From NCBI GenBank assembly GCA_003054655.1, contig QAYZ01000013.1, forward strand, positions 310,001-374,000: 64,000 bases of DNA, written 5' to 3'. Below, piece after piece: positions 52,365 to 58,708 of this stretch. How positions within the stretch are numbered: the stretch's first letter is position 1; every line of letters begins with the position of its first letter. Under the pieces are notes generated by a model. That model ran no database searches and was not told the DNA's origin. It saw only the letters and a program-made list of their open reading frames with translations. Position numbers and translations under genes: made by a program. Source of the DNA: Spartobacteria bacterium LR76. Lineage in GTDB: Bacteria > Verrucomicrobiota > Verrucomicrobiia > Chthoniobacterales > Terrimicrobiaceae.

Positions 52365-52518
52365 GTGTTGGTGCCGGCTCCTGGAAGAGCCTGCGTTCGC
52401 GATACTCACTCTGTTTGCCGATGTTAAACTGGGAGACAGGGCGGTGATACCCCATCACGCGAGTCCAGATTTCACACGGTTGACGTTCGTGATCTTCGAG
52501 TTGGATGTTGCTGTTCAT
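52339..52518 (-). CDS. Split glycyl-radical domain of NrdD (small ORF)
   Basis: A 59-residue ORF: MNSNIQLEDHERQPCEIWTR, then VMGYHRPVSQFNIGKQSEYR, then a short tail. The RVMGY loop matches the glycyl-radical site at the C-terminus of class III ribonucleotide reductases (RVCGY in E. coli NrdD), and the following basic FNIGKQSEYRER fits too. Its ATG overlaps the TGA of the large nrdD chain (ATGA), and its 3' end overlaps nrdG. The large chain has no such loop, so this peptide probably supplies the radical in trans or as part of a two-chain reductase. Similar small ORFs may exist in other genomes under the name NrdD. Confidence 0.88.
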   Translation of the reverse strand: MNSNIQLEDHERQPCEIWTRVMGYHRPVSQFNIGKQSEYRERRLFQEPAPTHETLKHAA

Positions 52519-54272
52519 GGTGTGGATGTGGATAGAGAGACTCGGGAGCGTGCGCGCTTGGCGGCAAGGCGTTCGGCGTCGCAGGTTGGGCAGAATTTGT
52601 GCTCACCCGCGATGTACCCGTGCGTCGGGCAGATCGAGAAGGTGGGCGTGATGGTGAGATAAGGAATGCGGTAATTGGTCAGCACCCGCCTCACGAGTTC
52701 GCGGCAGGCGCGAGGGGTGGAGACCCGCTCGCCGAGGTACATGTGAAAGACGGTGCCTCCTGTGTATTTCGCCTGGAGTTCCTCCTGGTGATCGAGCGCC
52801 TCGAAGGGGTCCTCGGTCGAGTAAACCGGGAGCTGGGTCGAGTTCGTATAGTAAGGAGCCTCGGGCGTGCCGGCCTGGATGATGCCGGGATGGTTGGCGG
52901 CATCGACGCGGGCAAAGCGATAGGTGGTTCCCTCCGCCGGGGTGGCCTCGAGGTTGTACAGGTGGCCGGTCTTTTGCTGGCACTCGGTCAGCTTTTCCCG
53001 CAGGTGATCCATGATGCGGATGGCCAGCGCCTTGCCTTCCGGGGTCGCGATGCTCTCCGCGTCGCGGGTGAAGTTGCGGATGCACTCGTTCACGCCATTG
53101 ATGCCGATGGTGGAGAAGTGATTGCGCAGCGTGCCGAGGTAGCGTCGGGTGTAAGGGTACAGCCCCTTGTCCATCTGCTCCTGCACGACGCGGCGCTTGA
53201 TCTCGAGGCTCTCGCGAGCCAGGTCGACAAGGACGTCGATGGAGGCAAAAAGCTTCTTCTCATCCCCGGGATGGAGATACCCGAGACGCGCCATGTTGAT
53301 CGTGACGACGCCGATGGACCCCGTCTGCTCGGCAGAGCCGAAGAGGCCATTGCCGCGCTTGAGCAACTCGCGCAAGTCGAGCTGCAACCGGCAGCACATC
53401 GAGCGCACCATGCTGGGCGAGAGATCGGAGTTGAGGAAATTCTGAAAATACGGCAGGCCGTACTTGGCCGTGACCTCCCAGAGCAGATCGGCCGTATCAC
53501 TCTCCCACGGAAAATCGGACGTGATGTTGTACGTCGGAATCGGAAAGGTGAACGCACGCTGGAGCGAATCGCCCGTCGCCATGACCTGAAGGAAGGCGCG
53601 ATTGATCATTCGCATCTCCCTGGCCAGATCACCGTAGACAAAATCCACCGGCTTGCCGCCGATGAGCGGATGCTGGTCGCGTAGATCCTCGGGGCACACC
53701 CAGTCAAAAGTGAGATTCGTAAAGGGAGTCTGCGTCCCCCAGCGTGAAGGCACGTTGAGATTGAAGACAAACTCCTGAAGATTCTGTCGCACCGTATCCT
53801 CGTCGAGATCATCGCACCGGACGAACGGCGCCAGGTAGGTATCGACCGAGCTGAACGCCTGGGCGCCAGCCCATTCGTTTTGCAGCGTACCGAGGAAATT
53901 CACCATCTGGCCGAGCGCGGTGCGCAGGTGCTTCGGCGGACTCGACTCGACCTTGTTGGCCACACCATTGAAACCCTCTGCCAGCAGCGCACGCAACGAC
54001 CATCCGGCGCAATAGCCCGAGAGCATGTCGAGATCGTGGATATGAATGTCTCCGCGACGATGAGCCCGGCCGATATCCGGCGGATAAACGTGGTCCAGCC
54101 AGTAATTCGCCGTCAGCTTGCCGGCGACGTTCAAAACCAGTCCGCCCAAGGAAAACCCTTGGTTGGCATTCGCATTCACCCGCCAGTCGCTGCGGTCAAG
54201 ATACTCCCGCATGGAGGCTACAGGATCGACTGTGGTTAAAGATCTGGGGGGCACTACATCTTGTGTGTTCAT
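52515..54272 (-). CDS. nrdD: Anaerobic ribonucleotide reductase large chain, lacking glycyl-radical tail
   Basis: A 585-residue class III reductase chain that reduces ribonucleotides to deoxyribonucleotides without oxygen. It shows RVNANANQGFSLGGLVLNVA, HRRGDIHIHDLDMLSGYCAG, FLGTLQNEWAGAQAFSSVDT, the Cys-containing SMCCRLQLDL (~293), and a C-terminal zinc site CPTHGYIAG...CPTC. It ends 16 residues after the zinc site, before any RVxGY loop; that loop is in the next ORF. No ATP-cone is present. ATG 54270-54272 has AGG 7 nt upstream; ATG 54210-54212 is an alternative. NrdR-like boxes at its start suggest repression by NrdR. Confidence 0.92.
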   Translation of the reverse strand: MNTQDVVPPRSLTTVDPVASMREYLDRSDWRVNANANQGFSLGGLVLNVAGKLTANYWLDHVYPPDIGRAHRRGDIHIHDLDMLSGYCAGWSLRALLAEGFNGVANKVESSPPKHLRTALGQMVNFLGTLQNEWAGAQAFSSVDTYLAPFVRCDDLDEDTVRQNLQEFVFNLNVPSRWGTQTPFTNLTFDWVCPEDLRDQHPLIGGKPVDFVYGDLAREMRMINRAFLQVMATGDSLQRAFTFPIPTYNITSDFPWESDTADLLWEVTAKYGLPYFQNFLNSDLSPSMVRSMCCRLQLDLRELLKRGNGLFGSAEQTGSIGVVTINMARLGYLHPGDEKKLFASIDVLVDLARESLEIKRRVVQEQMDKGLYPYTRRYLGTLRNHFSTIGINGVNECIRNFTRDAESIATPEGKALAIRIMDHLREKLTECQQKTGHLYNLEATPAEGTTYRFARVDAANHPGIIQAGTPEAPYYTNSTQLPVYSTEDPFEALDHQEELQAKYTGGTVFHMYLGERVSTPRACRELVRRVLTNYRIPYLTITPTFSICPTHGYIAGEHKFCPTCDAERLAAKRARSRVSLSTSTP

Positions 54273-54298
54273 ACCATCGCCTGCACGAGATGTTGTAT
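54251..54298. promoter_or_regulatory. Pair of NrdR-like boxes at nrdD
   Basis: Two 16-bp sites: 54251-54266 (GCACTACATCTTGTGT, 13 of 16 matches by eye to the ACACWATATATWGTGT consensus as I know it) and 54283-54298 (GCACGAGATGTTGTAT, about 11 of 16). Their starts are 32 bp apart, the spacing known for paired NrdR boxes. The downstream box overlaps the first nrdD codons and the other the expected transcription start. NrdR is the usual repressor of ribonucleotide reductase genes; its gene is not in this window. Confidence 0.72.
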
Positions 54299-54325
54299 AT
54301 GCCTCAAAATCTTCTCCACAGTCAA
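54296..54325 (-). promoter_or_regulatory. Possible nrdD promoter
   Basis: On the minus strand TTGACT (54320-54325) is followed after 18 nt by CATATA (54296-54301), a weak -10. It would start transcription near 54289, about 17 nt before the nrdD ATG, within the NrdR-like box 54283-54298. The -10 match is poor, so this is tentative. Confidence 0.4.
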
Positions 54326-54608
54326 GCAAACTATAAGTTTTTCTTTAAAATGTGCTTTTTTGAACAAAATGCGCGTATTTCGCTACGAAACTGATTTTGC
54401 AAATGGTCAAAATACGCCATTCAGAGCGTGCTGGAATGGCTTTGGGGGGTTCCAGTATCACCAAGGCCGATATCAGCGCCGGAGACCGATTCAGGAAGGA
54501 GACGTTCCGACGGCTACAATATCTTGTGTTCTCGCAAACATTCTGCTCGACGCAGTCGATAGGGAAATTTGGAATGAACTCCCCCCCGACAGCAAAACTG
54601 TCACCCCC
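54326..54608. other. AT-rich gap upstream of the nrd operon and pseudopilin gene
   Basis: The ~280 bases between the nrdD promoter and the pseudopilin ATG are less GC-rich than the window average, notably 54326-54425. No gene is supported; the open frame on the plus strand that begins inside nrdD at 54261 has poor codon character here. Apart from the single NrdR-like box at 54514-54529 I see no structured element. Confidence 0.5.
54514..54529. promoter_or_regulatory. Single NrdR-like box upstream of pseudopilin gene
   Basis: CTACAATATCTTGTGT matches the NrdR-box consensus at about 13 of 16 positions, but no partner lies 31-32 bp to either side. It also contains TACAAT, a possible -10 for the plus-strand pseudopilin gene 80 nt further on. 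It may be a chance match. Confidence 0.35.
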
Positions 54609-55382
54609 ATGAACGCCCCGCGACAGAACAAGAGAGATCCGAGTCTGTGCCGACCCTGGTCGGCGCGAACCTCCGATCGTGGAGATTTCGCAAGTAAAGC
54701 GCAGCCACCGGCTGCGAAGCCTCGGCCGCATATAAAGGGCCGCTGCGGCTTTACGATGGTGGAACTGCTGGCCGCCATCAGCCTCATCAGCGCACTGGCC
54801 GTTTTTGCGATGGCTGCCACGGCCAAAGCGAAAAGAGTGATGCGCTCCGCCATGTGCCAGTCGAACCTGCATCAACTCGGCATCGCGTTTTCCCAATACG
54901 TCGCGGAGAACCAGGCATTTCCTCCCGGGAGCACGTGGGATCAGCGCCTCGTCGCGTATCTGGGGCAGGACGACTCTTCAAGGCCGATGAAAGTCCTGCG
55001 ATGCCCGGAAGACCAGCGCCAACGCCCCGACGCAAGATCGTACACGGCAGCGGGCCAGAAGGAAAACGCCCCGGGTTTTGGGGTATTCTCTCTGGATGGC
55101 GAAACGATGTCGCTCCGTCCCGGCCAGATCGAACGACCATCGAGGACAGTGCTCCTGAGCGAGTTCTTCCACCGGGACAATGTCCAGTACAAGATCCCGT
55201 ATTCCTGGTCCACCGGATGGCTGGCGGAGAGCAATGTGCCCAAGCAGCCGGATGGTTCCTACTACCACGGCAGCCGGATGAACTTCCTTTTCGCCGACGG
55301 CCATGTGGAATCCTGCAGAGGAGAGGAAATCTACAAGGTTCCAGGGGTAAACTCCGGTCGCTGGAGAGCGTTTCAACCGTAG
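54609..55382 (+). CDS. Type II secretion-like pseudopilin (H-X9-DG type)
   Basis: A 257-residue prepilin-like protein. The N-terminus has a long ~47-residue leader, then the peptidase site and hydrophobic helix GFTMVELLAAISLISALAVF. The C-terminus carries FLFADGHVESCRGEE, the H-X9-DG-type motif (here RMNFLFADGHV) found in hundreds of paralogues in Planctomycetes and Verrucomicrobia. The leader is unusually long, so a later start is possible but no ATG is seen before the site. Role: surface or sugar-related pseudopilus, unknown. Confidence 0.85.
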   Translation: MNAPRQNKRDPSLCRPWSARTSDRGDFASKAQPPAAKPRPHIKGRCGFTMVELLAAISLISALAVFAMAATAKAKRVMRSAMCQSNLHQLGIAFSQYVAENQAFPPGSTWDQRLVAYLGQDDSSRPMKVLRCPEDQRQRPDARSYTAAGQKENAPGFGVFSLDGETMSLRPGQIERPSRTVLLSEFFHRDNVQYKIPYSWSTGWLAESNVPKQPDGSYYHGSRMNFLFADGHVESCRGEEIYKVPGVNSGRWRAFQP

Positions 55383-55424
55383 GAAGGCCGCGACCGGGGA
55401 CTCTCGGCGGCTCTTGAGCAAAAG

Positions 55425-55496
55425 TGCTCCCACCGGGAATCGAACCCAGATTTAAGGTTTAGGAAACCTCCGTTCTATCCGTTGAACTATAGGAGC
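55425..55496 (-). tRNA. tRNA-Arg (anticodon CCT)
   Basis: On the minus strand, acceptor GCTCCTA pairs with TGGGAGC (one G-T), the D stem is GTTC/GAAC, the anticodon stem GAGGT pairs with ACCTT around loop TTCCTAA (anticodon CCT), and the T arm CTGGG-TTCGATT-CCCGG is intact. Discriminator A at 55425; no CCA is encoded, unlike tRNA-Lys. It decodes AGG. Confidence 0.95.
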
Positions 55497-55774
55497 TTTG
55501 GCGGCTGAGTAACCGGCGAAAAGATGACGCACCCCTGGGAAATTGTCACATGAAAAGCGAGCCGCATTCCAGTTCGGGTAAATTGCGCCCCCGCGAAAAC
55601 CGAGCCAGGTGAGAAGGCCTGATATCGCCTGCTGCGAACCCATCCGGAAAGAACCGTTGAACCTTGGTCTTGCCCGAGAAAAAAAAGGACATTTTGCGAG
55701 CTGAACGATGAAAGCTCCCTAGGCGAATTCGGTTTGCGCGTGCCTCGATTATCGTTCTCGGGAATACTACCGAA

Positions 55775-56836
55775 ATGCGCTCCGTAGTGACAGCCGTGAA
55801 CGAGCGGCGATGGGATTTTGCCAGCGACAACACGTCCGGGATCAGCCCCAAGGCCTGGGCTGCGATGGCGGAGGCCAATGAGGGGTTTCTTCCCTCCTAC
55901 GGCGACGACAAGTACACGGAGGCGGCGGCTGATGCGTTTCGCGAGATTTTTGAGATCGATTGCGAGGTGTTCTTTGTCTTCAACGGCACGGCGGCAAATT
56001 CGCTCGCGCTGGCATCGCTCTGCCAGTCGTACCATAGCGTGATCTGCCACGAGACGGCGCATGTGGAGACGGACGAATGCGGCGCGCCGGAGTTCTTTTC
56101 CAATGGCACAAAGCTCCTGCTCGCGGGCGGGCCGAATGGCAAGCTGTCGCTCGATGCGGTGGATCACCTGATCATGAAGCGGCGCGACATTCACTACCCG
56201 CGCCCGCATGTCCTCTCGCTCTCCGCGCCCACGGAACTCGGTACGCTTTATCGGCCCGAAGAGATTCGCGAACTGACGGCGCTGGCCCACAGCCATGGCC
56301 TCAAGGTGCACATGGACGGAACGCGCTTTGCCAATGCCATCGCCGCGCTCGGGGTGAATCCCGCGCAGCTCACCTGGCAGGTCGGCGTGGATGTCCTTTG
56401 CTTTGGCGGAACCAAGACCGGACTCGGCCTTAGCGAGGCGGTGGTGTTTTTCAACCGCACGCTGGCGGAGGAATTCGATTACCGCTGCAAACAGGCGGGA
56501 CAACTGGCGTCGAAGATGCGCTTCATGTCCGCGGCCTGGGCGAAGATGCTGCCGGATGGAAGCTGGCTGGAGGGTTCGGCCCATGCCAATCATTGCGCCG
56601 CACTGCTGGCTGACCTGATCAAGGAAGCTCCCGAGGTTGAACTGCTCTTCCCCGTCGAAGCCAACGCCGTCTTTCTACGCCTGCCCCTGCGCGTGCACGA
56701 CCACCTCAAGCGCCGCGGCTGGAGCTATTACATCTTCATCGGCGGCGGAGCGCGCTTCATGTGCTCATGGGCGACAAGCGAGGAAACCGTACGCGAGCTG
56801 GCCGCGGATATTTGCGAGGGAGCGAGGGCTGCTTAG
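55775..56836 (+). CDS. ltaE: Threonine aldolase-type PLP enzyme
   Basis: A 353-residue fold-type I PLP enzyme of the low-specificity threonine aldolase/beta-eliminating lyase group, cleaving threonine or allo-threonine to glycine and acetaldehyde. It has WDFASDNTSGISPKAWAAM, GDDKYTEAAADAF, CHETAHVETDECGAPEFFS, the Asp/His pocket KVHMDGTRFANAIA and the PLP-Lys214 in CFGGTKTGLGL. Normal length. Monocistronic by context, 278 nt after the tRNA-Arg 5' end. The acetaldehyde product is shared with ethanolamine cleavage elsewhere in the window. Confidence 0.9.
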   Translation: MRSVVTAVNERRWDFASDNTSGISPKAWAAMAEANEGFLPSYGDDKYTEAAADAFREIFEIDCEVFFVFNGTAANSLALASLCQSYHSVICHETAHVETDECGAPEFFSNGTKLLLAGGPNGKLSLDAVDHLIMKRRDIHYPRPHVLSLSAPTELGTLYRPEEIRELTALAHSHGLKVHMDGTRFANAIAALGVNPAQLTWQVGVDVLCFGGTKTGLGLSEAVVFFNRTLAEEFDYRCKQAGQLASKMRFMSAAWAKMLPDGSWLEGSAHANHCAALLADLIKEAPEVELLFPVEANAVFLRLPLRVHDHLKRRGWSYYIFIGGGARFMCSWATSEETVRELAADICEGARAA

Positions 56837-56952
56837 CAGAGCCTGCAATCGACCACCCGAGTTTTCCCGAATAGGGTCTCCTGCCGATCGAAAGCTCGGA
56901 CCACCAGGAACAACGGCGCTTCCAAGTCGAGATCAAGCCGCCGTGAGATTTC

Positions 56953-57720
56953 CTAAGCTTTCGTCCATCCGGCCACGGTGATGGGGAAGGTGATGAACAA
57001 GCGGTCGGCCTCCTCGCGGGCGGAGAAGCCACATGCGTTGCGACCGATGTCCCCGCGGATGATGGCACGGAGTTCGTCGCGCTCGCCTGCAGGAAAGGAC
57101 GAATCGACCAGCGAGTCCAACTCCATGGGCAGGCCGAAGCGCTGGACGGAAGCCTCCCCCAGATCGAAAGTCTCGCCGAGGGCGATCAGCTCTTCCAAGG
57201 TCAAGGCCGAGGTATGGGAAGGGTCGCGCAGTTTTTCGAAGCGGTCGTAGTTGTCCCGGCACGCGGCGGCGGGTGAGGCGTCGCAGATGACAACACGTCC
57301 GCCGGGGCGTGTGATACGCGCCATTTCCTGCAAGACGGCGAGCGGATTTTCCAGATGGTGAAAGACGTAGCGGCTCACGGCTGCATCGAAGGCCCCGTCA
57401 GCAAAAGGCAATGCGGCAATGTCGCCTTCGACGAAGCGGGTGTTTTTCAAACCGGCCTCCGCCGCGCGACGTGCTGCCTCATCAATCATTGCCCGCGTGA
57501 CATCGACACCCGTGATCTCGCGGCAATGCGGAGCGAGCGCGCAGCAGACCAGCCCCGGACCGCAGCCTGCATCGAGGATGGATTGCGTGCCGTTCAGCCG
57601 GGCGGCATCGCGGATGAAGTCGAAGGACTCCTGCACGGAGTGCGCCTGATGCCGGGCAAAGGGAACCGCCTGCAAGGTAAACTGCCGGATGATCTCGGCC
57701 TGATGGGTGTCGGATTTCAT
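56953..57720 (-). CDS. UbiE-like SAM-dependent methyltransferase
   Basis: A 255-residue methyltransferase: motif I SILDAGCGPGLVCCALAP, motif II GVDVTRAMIDEAARRA, VEGDIAALPFADGAFDAAVS, and ARITRPGGRVVICD. The Methyltransf_11 core is complete. Substrate unknown; similar proteins act on small molecules or lipids. It is divergent from an AraC regulator gene (91 nt between starts), which may control it. Confidence 0.85.
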   Translation of the reverse strand: MKSDTHQAEIIRQFTLQAVPFARHQAHSVQESFDFIRDAARLNGTQSILDAGCGPGLVCCALAPHCREITGVDVTRAMIDEAARRAAEAGLKNTRFVEGDIAALPFADGAFDAAVSRYVFHHLENPLAVLQEMARITRPGGRVVICDASPAAACRDNYDRFEKLRDPSHTSALTLEELIALGETFDLGEASVQRFGLPMELDSLVDSSFPAGERDELRAIIRGDIGRNACGFSAREEADRLFITFPITVAGWTKA

Positions 57721-57811
57721 GAAGGCAATCTGTCGGATTTTCGATTGGCCGTCTCACGCTATACGGACAAACTCTATTGTGTTACGGCCATCACATGCAA
57801 AATTACGCCTC

Positions 57812-58633
57812 GTGACGAAGCGATTGAGCGCAGAGGAAACCCGGCGGGCGATTTCGAGGTTTGGCATCGAGCGGTCGCTCCTCGAGGCCTTTGGCTATGC
57901 CGATGAGATGGTGCGTCATCGCTATGCGTTTCACCGCCACACGAAGCACCAGTTGCTCTCTCCACAGGCGGGGGTGGTGATGATCGAAACTGCCGACGCC
58001 TTGCATGTGGTCTCGGCGATGCAGGCGGCATGGATTCCCGCCGGGGTGCGGCATGCGACGACAATCGGTGATGCTCCGGCCTGCACGCTGTTTTTTCCTG
58101 CGGCGAAATTTCATTCGCCAGTGGAGTCGCTGCAGGTTCTCCCCTCCAGTTCCCTCCTAAGGGAGCTCCTGATGGCCGGGACTGCTCCCGGGAAAATGCC
58201 ACCGACTGTCCGGAATAGTCTTTTCACCCTGCTGCATCACACCTGCGTGCAAGCCCTGAAGGAGCCTGCGCAGCCTTCCCTGCGTCGCCCTCGCTCGGTG
58301 AGGCTCGGCAAGGCCGTGGATCATTTGTTGCAGACATTGGAAACCTCCTCTCCCTCCTCGCTGGCTCGTCATGCCGGAGTGAGCGAGCGCACCTTGCGGC
58401 GGCATTTTCGCGCGGAGCTCGGCCTCTCCCCGGAGCGCTACATCCAGCAGGCGCGTCTGACCAAGGCGATGCAGCTCCTGATGGATCAGCGGGTAGTTCG
58501 CTCGGTGGTCGAGGTGGCGTTGGAGGTGGGCTACTCGAATCCCAGCGCATTCAGCGCGGCCTTCCGGAAGTTTACGGGCAGAAGTCCCGTGGAGTTTCGC
58601 GCCGGGGAATTTTCCTCATTCCGGACGGGTTAA
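57812..58633 (+). CDS. AraC family transcriptional regulator
   Basis: A 273-residue regulator with an N-terminal cupin-like sensor (~20-110, HTKHQLLSPQAGVVMIETAD) and a C-terminal AraC HTH pair (~185-268). Recognisable are SLARHAGVSERTLRRHFRAE, LGLSPERYIQQARLTKAM and EVALEVGYSNPSAFSAAFRK. The start is GTG 57812-57814 (MTKRLSAEE); the longer frame from 57707 overlaps the divergent methyltransferase. The likely target is that methyltransferase or the downstream oxidoreductase, 75 nt away. Confidence 0.88.
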   Translation: MTKRLSAEETRRAISRFGIERSLLEAFGYADEMVRHRYAFHRHTKHQLLSPQAGVVMIETADALHVVSAMQAAWIPAGVRHATTIGDAPACTLFFPAAKFHSPVESLQVLPSSSLLRELLMAGTAPGKMPPTVRNSLFTLLHHTCVQALKEPAQPSLRRPRSVRLGKAVDHLLQTLETSSPSSLARHAGVSERTLRRHFRAELGLSPERYIQQARLTKAMQLLMDQRVVRSVVEVALEVGYSNPSAFSAAFRKFTGRSPVEFRAGEFSSFRTG

Positions 58634-58708
58634 CCGTGGCGTTTCCCTCGCGGAAGCGAATGGAGACTTGGCGGGGCGGGGCCTCCGGGAGACAATGGAA
58701 AAACTCCC

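Noticed and set aside
52515-52517. Selenocysteine (in-frame TGA) at the end of nrdD
   Set aside because: Reading through the TGA does not give the glycyl-radical sequence, which lies in a different frame; there is no sign of a SECIS-like hairpin just after it.
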